Positions 44,145 to 55,180 of a stretch of DNA of 64,000 bases are shown here, in pieces. The notes under the pieces were generated by a model. The model was not told the DNA's origin. It saw only the letters and a program-made list of their open reading frames with translations, and made no database searches. Made by a program: the position numbers and the translations under genes. Positions within the stretch are counted from its first letter, which is position 1, and each line of letters begins with the position of its first letter. Origin of the DNA: Sinomonas albida (GTDB taxonomy: Bacteria; Actinomycetota; Actinomycetes; Actinomycetales; Micrococcaceae); NCBI RefSeq assembly GCF_004919045.1, contig NZ_SWDW01000012.1, forward strand, positions 62,001 to 126,000, read 5' to 3'.

Positions 44145-45174
44145 TGGCGCTTCCTTCCCGCGCAGACGCCGCCGTAGCCGGCGACCCGGCCTGAGCGGCC
44201 TCCCGCGCCTCGTCCCACCAGGCCAGGGCCCGCGTGCCGTAGAAAGTGAGCCATTTGGAAGGTTCGCCGGGCTGGACATCGACCTCGAACCAGACCCGCC
44301 CGGGGTGACGCGCCTCCTGCAGCCAGGTGCCGTCCTCTCGGCGCGCCGACCGGATGACGTTGATGGCTTCCTCCACCCGTGGATCCGGCGCGGCGCCGCT
44401 GTAGAGCGAGGCAGCGCGGAAGTAGTCGACCGCATTGAGCGCGCTGTACTTCCAACGGAAGGGGTAGGCGAACGTCGTGACCCATGGTGCCACGAGCTCG
44501 CCCGTCGTCTGCCGGTGGAGAAGCCGGCGTCGCAAGAGGTATTCCTCGGCGCCTCGACGCGCCTCGCTCAGATCCGCGTTCCCGCCCGTGGCGGCCTCGA
44601 ACGAGAGAATGCCCTTGAGCGCGTTGAGCGTCGAATGGAACGAGGAGCGCCTCGATCCCTCGACCCACTCGCAGTTCCACCCGCCCTCGTCCATCTGATG
44701 GTCAAGGAACCACTGGGCAATCGACGAGACGTCGGCGCCGAGCCATGCGCCGTTCGCGAGCGTGTAGGCGTTGATGCAGCAATCGACTTCGCCGCCCCAA
44801 TACGGGAGGCCGTTGTAGTCCCACCGGCTGTTCGCGTCGAGCTTCTCGGCCGTGCCCGCGAGGAACGAGGGGTCGAGTCCCCACTCCCGAAGCGAGTTGA
44901 GCGTCCAGGTCGTGGCAGTCCAAGGCTGCCCGGCGCCGTCGGCCGCCTCCGGGCCATGGAAGTCGAAGTCCGCCGGGAAGAACGAGCCGCCCGCCCACTG
45001 GCCGTCCTGATCCTGAAGCGCGAGGAGCCGCGCTCCGAAGCCCTCGGAGGCAACGCGCCGTCGCGTCGCCGCCCACACCTCTTCCGGCGCGCCGAGGAGG
45101 TCGCGCTCCACCTGCCAGCGCAGCGCAGGATCCGAATCGATGAGCCAATCTGTGACGGAGGCAACCTCGACCAT
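44131..45174 (-). CDS. squalene-cyclase-like alpha/alpha-toroid protein
   Basis: The 347-residue protein is made of repeated helical segments with QW-like motifs, such as LLALQDQDGQWAGGSF, MDEGGWNCEW and RREDGTWLQEA. The fold resembles terpenoid cyclases and prenyltransferases, but the DxDD catalytic motif of cyclases is not seen. A Cys pair occurs in GGEVDCCINA. Function unknown. It is coupled with the downstream oxidoreductase, so both probably act on one substrate. It starts at ATG 45174, directly after GAGGAG. Confidence 0.75.
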   Translation of the reverse strand: MVEVASVTDWLIDSDPALRWQVERDLLGAPEEVWAATRRRVASEGFGARLLALQDQDGQWAGGSFFPADFDFHGPEAADGAGQPWTATTWTLNSLREWGLDPSFLAGTAEKLDANSRWDYNGLPYWGGEVDCCINAYTLANGAWLGADVSSIAQWFLDHQMDEGGWNCEWVEGSRRSSFHSTLNALKGILSFEAATGGNADLSEARRGAEEYLLRRRLLHRQTTGELVAPWVTTFAYPFRWKYSALNAVDYFRAASLYSGAAPDPRVEEAINVIRSARREDGTWLQEARHPGRVWFEVDVQPGEPSKWLTFYGTRALAWWDEAREAAQAGSPATAASAREGSASAEF

Positions 45175-45363
45175 CTCCTCAGCCTACCGGCCCGGGCGCA
45201 GCGAAACGGCGAGCCAGTCAGGATTCAAGAAGCCCCACCTCAGTACCTGCGCCTAGCATGATCGCGTAGGGGTGCCCGAACCCGTGCTGGCCTAGGCTGA
45301 CCAGGTCGGGCTGGCGGCCCTGAAGACCGCGAGGGCCGTCCGGCCCCGGCAGAGGGAGAGACG

Positions 45364-47748
<2,385 letters not shown>

Positions 47749-47994
47749 CGCGATCCGCGGCGGGCGATGGTGGTACTTGCAGCCGCCCGCGAGGATGATG
47801 GAAGTGCTTGAGAGGCGTGCGTGCGCCCGGGAGTCGGTACCAAGTCCACCGGCTACCGGGCGCTGGCTGTCTCCGCGGCCCGCGAGACGGATCCCTTCAT
47901 CACCCCGAGAAGTCCAGCGAGCCGGCGAGGAATTCTGTGCGCCCGGCGTCGTGGGGGAGTGGCCTGCGTGAAGGGAACCCCTGCCTGAAGGGAA

Positions 47995-48273
47995 CTAGGC
48001 CGTGGCGTAGCGCCCCGAGCGCACGGCTCGAGCGTGGGCCTTTGCTGCTTCTTCCTCGCGGTTCTTCGGCGGCGTCGTGGCGACCAGGTCGTCGAGGAGG
48101 TGCTGCGTGATGTGCGCGATCTCGTGCACAGCTTGCTCGAACGCCGCTTGGTTCGCCTTCGACGGTTTCGTGGTGCCCGCAATCTTGCGCACGTACTGCA
48201 GGGCGGCTGCGTGGACCTCGTCCGAGGTTGCTGCTGGCTCGAAGTTATGGAGCGTGTGAATGTTCCGGCACAT
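47995..48273 (-). CDS. DUF2277 family protein
   Basis: The 92-residue protein begins MCRNIHTLHNFEPAATSDEV, the highly conserved DUF2277 N-terminus with the invariant CRNI. The rest is helical. Function unknown. The preceding 245 bp after the UvrA-like gene hold nothing convincing. Confidence 0.88.
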   Translation of the reverse strand: MCRNIHTLHNFEPAATSDEVHAAALQYVRKIAGTTKPSKANQAAFEQAVHEIAHITQHLLDDLVATTPPKNREEEAAKAHARAVRSGRYATA

Positions 48274-48357
48274 GCTCCGACGATACGCCGCGCTGGGGGA
48301 TCGGTCTTCCTGAATCGGGTCCTCCCGAATGGGCGAAGCGGTGCCGGAGGTCAGCCG

Positions 48358-48912
48358 TCACAGGGCTCGGACGACTCGATCGAGGCCCCAGGCCCAGGCG
48401 CGGTCGACGTCCCCGCCCATCTGGAAGGACTCGGCCAGCTCCATCGTGATGAAGCCGTTGGCCCACGCGGTGACGAGCCGCGCGGCATCGAGTGCATGCT
48501 GGTCACCGACGAGTGCCGAGCAGGCCGAGAGAATGGGGGCGACGGCGCGATCACGGGCCGCGCGGGTGGGCTCACTCGCTTCCTGCGCGAGCCCGAACAC
48601 GAGCCCGTAGCTCTCCGGTCTTTCGTGGCCGAAGGAGCGCAGGGCTGTTGCGGCGCACGCCAGCTGCTCGCGCGGGTCTTCGATGCCATTGATTGCGTCC
48701 CGCAGTTCACGAGCCAGGTCCTCGATGACCGACCCGACCACGAGGTCGACGAGTTCGCCGCGGTTGCGCACTCGCTTGTAGAGCGACGGCGCTCTGACTC
48801 CGACCCGTTCAGCGACGGCCTGCATGGTGAGCCCGCCCAGGCCGCGTCGTTCCACGAGTTCACGTCCGGCCGCCACGATGGCCCCTTGGGTGGTCTTTTC
48901 TGGAGCGGGCAT
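48358..48912 (-). CDS. TetR-family regulator
   Basis: The 184-residue protein has an N-terminal helix-turn-helix (about 5-55, with GGLTMQAVAERVGVRAPSLYKRVRNR) and a helical ligand-binding domain. It is divergent from the MBL-fold gene by only 37 bp and likely represses it through the operator at 48930-48946. Confidence 0.88.
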   Translation of the reverse strand: MPAPEKTTQGAIVAAGRELVERRGLGGLTMQAVAERVGVRAPSLYKRVRNRGELVDLVVGSVIEDLARELRDAINGIEDPREQLACAATALRSFGHERPESYGLVFGLAQEASEPTRAARDRAVAPILSACSALVGDQHALDAARLVTAWANGFITMELAESFQMGGDVDRAWAWGLDRVVRAL

Positions 48913-48913
48913 C

Positions 48914-48946
48914 TTGACCTCCTATCGATGGCTAACTATCGTAGCC
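48914..48946 (+). promoter_or_regulatory. leaderless promoter with overlapping TetR operator
   Basis: TTGACC (48914-48919) and TATCGT (48937-48942) are spaced by exactly 17 bp. The ATG at 48950 is 8 bases after the -10 element, so the mRNA is probably leaderless. GGCTA-N7-TAGCC (48930-48946) is an inverted repeat across the -10 and fits a TetR-type operator. Confidence 0.6.
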
Positions 48947-48949
48947 TTC

Positions 48950-49663
48950 ATGGAACTCGCCGCGCAACTTCGCCGCATCGGCAACGACATCGTCGCTGCC
49001 CACCTCATCGTCGCCGACGACGGCATAACTCTCGTCGACGCAGGTCTGCCCGGGCACTACCGGGACCTCATGAATGAACTGAAGGCAATTGGGCGCCCGA
49101 TCACCGATATCAAGGGAATCGTCCTCACCCACGGCGACAGCGACCACATCGGGTTCGCCGAACGCCTGAGGAGCGAGCTCAACATCCCGGTCTACATCGG
49201 CGCAGAAGACGCTGACCGGGCGAAGGGTGCCAAGCCGCCAGCCACGCCAAAGGATCCACGGCGGCTCGGCCCGACGATTCGGTTCTTCGCTTACGCGATC
49301 TCCAAGGGCGCCCTGCGCATCCCGCCGCTGCGGGAGGTCTTGCCGGTCCACGACGGCGACGTCCTGCCGCTGCCCGGTTCGCCGCGGATCGTCGCCATGC
49401 CGGGCCATTCGCCCGGAAGTGTCGCCGTCTACTTTCCGGCCGTACGTGCGGTGTTCGTCGGCGACGAGCTGACCACGCGCCACGTTCTGACGGGCGTGGA
49501 AGGCCCCCAGCCGGCGCCGTTCACCGACGATCAGGCGGGATCGTCGTCGTCGATCGAGAAGTTGGCCGGACTGGATGTCGACTGGATCATTCCTGGCCAC
49601 GGCGCACCATGGCGCGGTGACGCGCCGTCGCTCATCGCCGCGTACCGCGCCGCGGAGATCTAG
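48950..49663 (+). CDS. metallo-beta-lactamase-fold hydrolase
   Basis: The 237-residue protein has the motif LTHGDSDHIG (HxxxDH type, the first His retained), then MPGHSPGSVAVYF and a final IIPGHGAPW. The GDE pair is in VFVGDELTT. Substrate unknown: candidates include quorum lactones or glyoxalase-type thioesters. ATG 48950 is supported by the promoter. Regulated by the divergent TetR, by inference. Confidence 0.83.
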   Translation: MELAAQLRRIGNDIVAAHLIVADDGITLVDAGLPGHYRDLMNELKAIGRPITDIKGIVLTHGDSDHIGFAERLRSELNIPVYIGAEDADRAKGAKPPATPKDPRRLGPTIRFFAYAISKGALRIPPLREVLPVHDGDVLPLPGSPRIVAMPGHSPGSVAVYFPAVRAVFVGDELTTRHVLTGVEGPQPAPFTDDQAGSSSSIEKLAGLDVDWIIPGHGAPWRGDAPSLIAAYRAAEI

Positions 49664-49767
49664 CGAGCTCTGGTCTCCAAGCGGTGAACGAGGTACATCA
49701 TGTACGACGACGACAGCGGGGGAGTCTGACTCATCCCTCACGGGTTCACGAGGGACCTATGCAGTGG

Positions 49768-50544
49768 TCAGTCTGAATCCGCGCGCAGCGCGAAGTCGAG
49801 GAGTCGCTGCTGCGACTCGGCATAGGACGTCGCGGAAGGGATGTCGCGACCGTCTCGGAGTGCCGTGGCGACATTTACCGCGGCGTCGATGGCGGCACGG
49901 TACGGCAGTGACCCGGTGCTGACCCGCCGCACGCCGAGGTTCCACAGATCAATCAGGGTCAGGCCTGATACGGCCAGCACGTTGACCGGAAGCTGGATGG
50001 CCGCGGTCAGCTGCTCCAATGTCGCGGGGTCTGCAGCACCGGGCAGGAAGATGCAATCGGCGCCCGCATCTGCGTACGCCTTCGCCCGATCCAGGACAGC
50101 ACCGACAGTGTCGTCCTCGTGAAACCAGTAGGAGTCCACTCGGGCGTTGACGAACACGTCCGGGGCGGCCTGTTTGATCGCGCGAATCTTCGCGGCCGGG
50201 ATCGCTGGGTCGACAAGTCGGCCGCCAGCGGAATCCTCAATATTCACGCCGTCTGGGCTGAGCCCAGCGACGAGTGCGGCGACCTCAGCCGGGTCGTCAC
50301 TGTACCCGTTCTCGATGTCGGCGGAAATGTAGGTGGGCAAGGCCCGGAGCTGCTCGACCAACGCGGCGGTCGCATCTCGGCTCGCGCCCTCGGCGTCGGG
50401 GCGCCCGCTCGCCGCATTCACGCCGAAACTCGTCGTGCCGATTGCCGGGAAGCCTGCCGCGGCGAACGCTATCGCCGAGCCGACGTCCCAGGCGTTGGGT
50501 AGCAGCAGTGGGCTGTCCTGGAAGTGCAGATCACGGAACGTCAT
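49768..50544 (-). CDS. isocitrate lyase/PEP mutase superfamily protein
   Basis: The 258-residue TIM-barrel protein begins with LLLPNAWDVGSAIAFAAAGF and contains SADIENGYSDDP, equivalent to the Mg-binding DxENGY motif, plus VNIEDSAGG. The ICL KKCGH loop is absent, so it is not a classical isocitrate lyase. Relatives include carboxyvinyl-carboxyphosphonate phosphorylmutase and oxaloacetate hydrolases. It starts at ATG 50544 after GGAAGGAG. Confidence 0.86.
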   Translation of the reverse strand: MTFRDLHFQDSPLLLPNAWDVGSAIAFAAAGFPAIGTTSFGVNAASGRPDAEGASRDATAALVEQLRALPTYISADIENGYSDDPAEVAALVAGLSPDGVNIEDSAGGRLVDPAIPAAKIRAIKQAAPDVFVNARVDSYWFHEDDTVGAVLDRAKAYADAGADCIFLPGAADPATLEQLTAAIQLPVNVLAVSGLTLIDLWNLGVRRVSTGSLPYRAAIDAAVNVATALRDGRDIPSATSYAESQQRLLDFALRADSD

Positions 50545-50691
50545 GAGTGGGCTCCTTCCCGCGATGGCAGGCTAACACCGAGCCGACCAACCGGCAGAGA
50601 GTGTTATTCGTGAGACTGTGGCGCGCTGCTCCGAACCGTCCTGGTCAATCGCCGATAATCTGCATTATGTCAAGTAACAGTCTGCGTATTT
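50545..50691. other. gene-free gap beside the element
   Basis: No gene is seen. Bases 50640-50690 are relatively AT-rich for this genome (for example GATAATCTGCATTATG). The first 100 bases are the leader of the PEP-mutase-like gene. Confidence 0.5.
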
Positions 50692-50895
50692 CATCTGATG
50701 AATCACGCGGCCCCCTCGCCCAGTGCTGACGCGGACCGGGCGTTGGACGCCCGGATCTGCGCGGATCGGAGCCCGGTCCCGCCCCTGATCCCCGACTCGG
50801 AACGGCTTCCGCACGAGGGCGGGCTGCGGCGTGGTTCGGCTCGAGAACCGGCCTCTGACGTGGGAATTTGCCTTGATGTTGCATCTGATGAATCA
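50692..50895. repeat. 14-bp direct repeats flanking a hairpin-rich segment
   Basis: CATCTGATGAATCA occurs at 50692-50705 and again at 50882-50895. Between them CCGGGCGT (50736-50743) pairs with ACGCCCGG (50747-50754), and CCGCA/TGCGG and GGTTC/GAACC stems follow. The second copy extends into GAATC-ATT-GATTC. It resembles a recombination core site or operator next to the recombinase. Confidence 0.75.
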
Positions 50896-50932
50896 TTGAT
50901 TCGTTTGTTGAGCGGAGTCTGGAGGCGGAAAA

Positions 50933-52039
50933 TTGGGTGTGGACCGGTCGGGCCGGGTGCTGGTCGTGGCGGGGTCGGTCCCGCTGCTGCACCCCGAGCA
51001 GCACACCTTCAAGGAGATGCTGGACGGGTGGCGCAACCAGCAGCTCTCGCGCAACCTCCAGTTCGACACGATCGCCCAGCGGATCCGCTACGTGCGCCGG
51101 TTCGTGGGCCACATGAACGAGTTCCCGTGGAACTGGACGCCGGCCCATGTCGAGGAGTACTTCGGCGACCTGCGCTCGATCAAGCGCCTCTCGCACTCCT
51201 CGGTCCGGGCCCAGCAGTCCGCCCTGAGGGCGTTCACCTCCTACATCGCCAACCCCGACTACGGCTGGGACCGGCGCTGCGAGGAGCTCTTCGGCACCCA
51301 CCCGGCCCAGGTGTTCTTCGAGTGGAACACCGCCCCGCACGTGCAGGAGTTCGAGGGCAGGCCTGCGAAGCGCCCCTTCACGCGACGGGAGCTGCAGATG
51401 CTCTTCGACCACGCCGACGACGAGGTCGAACGCGCCGCCGCCTCCGGGAACAAGGGATGGCAGTCGGCCTACCGGGACGCGGTCATGCTCAAGGCCGCCT
51501 ACTCCTACGGCCTGCGGTTCAACGAGCTGCGGCACCTGCAGGCCGTGGACTTCGCCACCAACCCCCACGCCCGCCGGTTCGGGAAGTTCGGGGTCTGCAA
51601 GGTCCGCTTCGGCAAGTCCCGCAGGGCCTCCCCTCCCAAGCCCCGCAGCGTGCTGACGGTCTTCGACTGGACCCCCGGGATCTTCGAGGACTGGCTCGCC
51701 AACGGCCGCGGCACCCTCGATACGCTCGACCTGTTCCCCAGCGAACGCGGCGGACTTATCTCGGAGTCCACCCTGCTGCGGCGGCTGCGCCGCTACGTCG
51801 ACGAGCTCGGGATCCCCGCCGACGGCCTGGACCTGCATTCTCTGCGGAGGTCGTATGCGACCCATCTTCTCGAGGATGGATGGGATCCTAGGTTCGTGCA
51901 GTATCAGATAGGCCACGAGCATGCCTCCACCACCGGCATCTACCAGTTCGTCAGCGACGACTTCCGCGCCAAGACCCTGCGGGCCGGGCTCGAGCGGACC
52001 GTCGAGGAAGCCCTCGGGAACCCGGGAGGCACTTGGTGA
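50933..52039 (+). CDS. tyrosine-type site-specific recombinase
   Basis: The 368-residue integrase has a SAM-like N-terminal domain (about 20-115) and a catalytic domain carrying all residues: Arg195, His302, Arg305, His328 and nucleophile Tyr337. GGAGG at 50921 is 7 bases before TTG 50933, which is better spaced than GTG 50939. The stop overlaps the next start as GTGA. The target site is unknown. Confidence 0.9.
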   Translation: MGVDRSGRVLVVAGSVPLLHPEQHTFKEMLDGWRNQQLSRNLQFDTIAQRIRYVRRFVGHMNEFPWNWTPAHVEEYFGDLRSIKRLSHSSVRAQQSALRAFTSYIANPDYGWDRRCEELFGTHPAQVFFEWNTAPHVQEFEGRPAKRPFTRRELQMLFDHADDEVERAAASGNKGWQSAYRDAVMLKAAYSYGLRFNELRHLQAVDFATNPHARRFGKFGVCKVRFGKSRRASPPKPRSVLTVFDWTPGIFEDWLANGRGTLDTLDLFPSERGGLISESTLLRRLRRYVDELGIPADGLDLHSLRRSYATHLLEDGWDPRFVQYQIGHEHASTTGIYQFVSDDFRAKTLRAGLERTVEEALGNPGGTW

Positions 52040-52374
52040 AGCGGCAGGTAGAGTACCGCTGGCGGCTCGCGGAGCTGATGGCCGCCCGCGGCCTGCACAA
52101 CACCACCGACCTCATCCCGCTGCTCGCCGAGCGCGGGATCGTCCTCTCGCGCCCCCAGGTCTACCGGCTCGTGAACCAGAAGCCCGAACGCGTCGCCCTG
52201 CAGCTGATCTCCGCGATCTGCGACATCTTCTCCTGCGGCCCAGAGGACCTCATCACCGTCACCGCAGCGGACGTGAAGGCCCGCAGGACCGGGACCGCCA
52301 GCTCCCCCAACGTCGTCGACCTCAACCGCGCCGCCCGCCCACGCCGCGCCCGCATCATCGACGACAGTGAGTGA
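52036..52374 (+). CDS. small Xre/Cro-type helix-turn-helix protein
   Basis: The 112-residue protein has a helix-turn-helix at about 18-75 (AARGLHNTTDLIPLLAERG then LSRPQVYRLVNQKP) and a basic, disordered tail. GTG 52036 overlaps the recombinase stop by 4 bp. Likely role: regulator or recombination directionality factor of the element, by inference from position. Confidence 0.8.
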   Translation: MKRQVEYRWRLAELMAARGLHNTTDLIPLLAERGIVLSRPQVYRLVNQKPERVALQLISAICDIFSCGPEDLITVTAADVKARRTGTASSPNVVDLNRAARPRRARIIDDSE

Positions 52375-53875
52375 ACCCGCAGGCCTCAGCCCACGCAACA
52401 CCACCCGCGGCCGGCCCCGCACCACAGGCACCGATGTCTGCGCCCGCTGCCGCCGCAGCGCCGGCAAAGCCCGGGCGAGGTGGCCGGAGGGAAAAGTCTG
52501 CGGCCCCTGCTTCACCGTCGCCACCCGAACCCACGGCGCCTGCCCCGACTGCGCCCAGCACCGCCTCCTCCCCGGCCCGCCCCACCCCGAGGGCGGACCC
52601 CGCTGCGCCGAATGCGCCGACATCCCCCACGACTTCCGCTGCTCCCGCTGCGGGAACGAGGGCGAGTCCTACCGGCGCGGAACCTGCGCCCGCTGCGCCC
52701 TCCGCGACGACCTCACGGCCATGCTCCTCGCCGATCCCGCGGACCCGGTGGCGATAGGCCGACTCGTCGACGTCCTCTGCAAGGCCGAGCGCCCGGAGAG
52801 CATCATCACCTGGAAGCGCTCCCCCACAGTCCAGACGCTCCTGGCCGCCATCTCGACCGGGAATACCCCGCTGACCCACGAAGGCCTCGACGACCACATC
52901 CAGACGGCCGGGCGCGCCGTCGACCACCTCAGGGCCCTCCTGGTCCACCACGGCCTCCTTCCCTACCGGGACCCGTATCTGGCCCGCTTCGAGATATGGA
53001 TCGAGGACAAGCTCCGTCCCCTGGCGCCCGAGGTCGCCAGACCCGTCGAGCACTTCGCCAAATGGCACCACCTCAAGCGCATCCGATCCACCGCCACGCC
53101 GGACGCCCCCGCACGGGGCCCGGTCCACTCCGCCAAGCAGGAGATCACCGAGACCGCCAAGTTCCTCCAATGGCTCTGGGACACCCACGAGCGCACCGCC
53201 GCGACCTGCACCCAGCAGGACGTGGACGAATGGAGGGCAGACGGCCCCACCACGCGCAAGCAGATCCGGACCTTCTTCGTCTTCGCCCGCAACACCAGGC
53301 TCAACACCAGCGTCGAGGTCGGCCACTACACCGCCCGGACACGCCCCACCCTCGCCCAGGACCAGCGGCTCGCCTGGCTCCGGGAACTCCTCACCGGCGG
53401 CAGCGAATCCCGCCCCTACCGCGTCGCAGGCATCCTGCTCCTGCTCTACGCCCAGCCCCTCGTCCGCGTCGCAGCTCTCCGCACCGACGCGATCAGCATC
53501 GACCCGGCCACGGCCCAGACCGCCATCGCCTTCGGAGCCCGTCCCGTCCCCGTCCCGGCACCGTTCGCCGAACTGCTCCTGGACCACCTGAAGGCTCGGC
53601 CCAACCTCCGCACCGGCGTCGCCGAGAGCCCATGGCTCTTCCCCGGAACCCGCGCCGGCCACCACCTGCACCCGAACAGCATCATGGACCGGCTCCGCTC
53701 CCTCGGCATCCAGCTCACGGGCGCCCGCAACCGGGCACTCGACGACCTCGTCACCCAAATGCCTCCGCCACTGGTCGCCGACGCACTCGGCTACAGCTAC
53801 CAAGTCGCGTTCCTCCACGCCAACGCCGCGGCAGAGCCATGGGCGCGTTATGCCGATATCAGCCGTCAACGGTAG
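52367..53875 (+). CDS. zinc-ribbon protein with divergent tyrosine-recombinase domain
   Basis: The 502-residue protein starts with several CxxC pairs (CARC, CGPC, CPDC, CAEC, CSRC, CARC; about 25-110), suggesting zinc ribbons for DNA or protein binding. The C-terminal half has a recombinase-like core: YAQPLVR with Arg367 and a terminal Tyr495 in WARYADIS. The usual HxxR motif is not seen intact. I recall this type accompanying actinobacterial recombinase-HTH pairs. It starts at GTG 52367, overlapping the HTH gene by 8 bp. Confidence 0.75.
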   Translation: MSEPAGLSPRNTTRGRPRTTGTDVCARCRRSAGKARARWPEGKVCGPCFTVATRTHGACPDCAQHRLLPGPPHPEGGPRCAECADIPHDFRCSRCGNEGESYRRGTCARCALRDDLTAMLLADPADPVAIGRLVDVLCKAERPESIITWKRSPTVQTLLAAISTGNTPLTHEGLDDHIQTAGRAVDHLRALLVHHGLLPYRDPYLARFEIWIEDKLRPLAPEVARPVEHFAKWHHLKRIRSTATPDAPARGPVHSAKQEITETAKFLQWLWDTHERTAATCTQQDVDEWRADGPTTRKQIRTFFVFARNTRLNTSVEVGHYTARTRPTLAQDQRLAWLRELLTGGSESRPYRVAGILLLLYAQPLVRVAALRTDAISIDPATAQTAIAFGARPVPVPAPFAELLLDHLKARPNLRTGVAESPWLFPGTRAGHHLHPNSIMDRLRSLGIQLTGARNRALDDLVTQMPPPLVADALGYSYQVAFLHANAAAEPWARYADISRQR

Positions 53876-54179
53876 GGCGTGAGGGATGAGGGACCACGGG
53901 AACGATGGATTCGTTCATCGGCTACTGCTTCCTTGCTCCATGCCTGCTCGGGTCCGTACATCTGCCCAACCCGCCAGAATATTCCCCATCTGGGGACGAC
54001 ACCCGGCCGCGACACGCCGAAGAGTAAAAGACGTTGAAGAAATTTTCTGACGACACTCGACGTCCCGTGCGAGTCGAGGAGGGCCCGACGAACGGCGTGA
54101 TTTCGCGGTTTTCGGGGTTTGCATCCTGTGCGGCTGGCTTGGGCCGAGTGCCGAGTGAATGACAGGCCTGTAATACATC
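53876..54179. other. gene-free tract, first part
   Basis: No coding signal. CTCGAC (54056-54061) pairs with GTCGAG (54073-54078). A local AT-rich patch lies at about 54024-54050. This is probably the right flank of the element. Confidence 0.5.
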
Positions 54180-54630
54180 ATCTTGGGGCCCGCATCGGGG
54201 CAGATCACAACATGTAGTATCGGATTCACCGAGGCTAGGCCGGGAAAGAGAAAGCCCCAAGAACGTCCTTGCCGAGATGGCGAACGTGTCCGGGGGCCTT
54301 CAATATCCTTTGGCGGGGATGTTGGGAGCTTACCTCCGCGGGTGGCCTGAGCCAAAGCTCGGGTGCCGGACACGCCGTCAGTTTTCGTAATCGAACTGGA
54401 CGGAGAACTACACAGTGCGTGCCCGTTTCAAGCCCGGACATAAGTGTCCGGCAACCACCAGGTATCACATCCTCTACCCGAACGGTCGGCATACCGGTTG
54501 GTCCCGCCTCGTTTGCGCGGAGTCTCCTTTCCCCCGGCGCCTGGGCCGGGCATGAGCTACGAGAAGGCCACCCCCTAGTGCGTTAGCCACGGGCGGCGGT
54601 TCTTGCCGTGCGGTGAGACCGCCGCCTACG
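54180..54630 (+). ncRNA. candidate large structured RNA downstream of the recombinase trio
   Basis: No open frame here looks real, but many long perfect helices occur. TCTTGGGGC (54181-54189) pairs with GCCCCAAGA (54254-54262). CGTGTCCGG (54285-54293) pairs with CCGGACACG (54366-54374). CTTTGGC (54308-54314) pairs with GCCAAAG (54351-54357) and is nested inside that stem. CCGGACA-TAAG-TGTCCGG is at 54434-54451 and CCCGGC/GCCGGG at 54533-54550. GGCGGCGGT (54592-54600) pairs with ACCGCCGCC (54618-54626). The strand is assumed. No group I, group II, RNase P or tmRNA signature was recognised. Confidence 0.5.
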
Positions 54631-54811
54631 AGCCTTCAAACCACGGATGAGTCGCCGGAGTCCCGATTCCCTGCTTACGCCGGGCGGGGCTGGGCATCAC
54701 GCTGCTGCTTGGCCGATGGCCCTTTTCGTCCATCAGGTCGAGGGATCTAAGCCTCGGCAGGGACCTCGTCCGCAGTTATCAACCAAGTTACATCCAGCAA
54801 AGGACTGAATC
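54631..54811. other. leader region of the KTSC gene
   Basis: No gene is seen. An AAAGGA ribosome site precedes ATG 54812. The stretch may still belong to the structured RNA or to the 5' leader. Confidence 0.4.
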
Positions 54812-55018
54812 ATGACCATGACCCCAGTTGTCTCGACCAACGTAGAGCGGGTCGGCTACGACGAGGTCGCCCAGATTCTTCGGGTCGAGTTCCGCAGCGG
54901 TGGCATCTACGACTATCACGGAGTTGCCCGTTGGCTGTTCGACGAGATGTTAAGCCCATATCCGTGGCGCCGCGTCGGTCGCATCGTAATGGCACACCGT
55001 TGCTACCGAATCGGTTGA
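54812..55018 (+). CDS. KTSC-domain small protein
   Basis: The 68-residue protein matches the KTSC fold pattern: VGYDEVAQILRVEFRSGGIY followed by DYHGV and a C-terminal basic RRVGRIV segment. KTSC occurs fused to lysyl-tRNA synthetases and as stand-alone proteins, often in mobile regions. Function unknown. The start follows AAAGGA at a good distance. It may be cargo of the element. Confidence 0.75.
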   Translation: MTMTPVVSTNVERVGYDEVAQILRVEFRSGGIYDYHGVARWLFDEMLSPYPWRRVGRIVMAHRCYRIG

Positions 55019-55180
55019 CGGGTTGCTGACTGTGTCAGGAGCGGAAGAATACGCCCGATCCTGATACGCAGGGGTGCCAGTAGAAGAGATCTGGGTGCCT
55101 CTGGGCCCCTAGACTCCGTGTCGACGGCTCCGATCATCTCTGTGCTCGACTGACGCCGTTGGCGTAGCCGCTTCCCCGCG

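Larger units (their letters stand above)
50692..53875 (+). mobile_element. putative integrative element: recombinase trio with upstream repeat region
   Basis: Three overlapping recombination-related genes (50933-53875) follow a repeat-bounded hairpin-rich segment. The recombinase, HTH protein and zinc-ribbon partner are the only gene content before a 935-bp gene-free tract and a KTSC gene. The right boundary is not defined: GATTCGTT recurs at 50898 and 53908 but is too short to prove an end. The flanking chromosomal genes look intact. Confidence 0.6.

Noticed and set aside
53908-53915. right end of the element marked by GATTCGTT
   Set aside because: Eight bases shared with the left side can occur by chance; no flanking target duplication was found.
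53915-54586. several 85-152-residue open frames in the gene-free tract
   Set aside because: No ribosome sites or domain patterns; they coincide with the paired helices of the RNA candidate.
54180-54630. group II intron, group I intron, RNase P RNA or tmRNA
   Set aside because: No domain V, P7, RNase P core or tmRNA end signature was found by eye.
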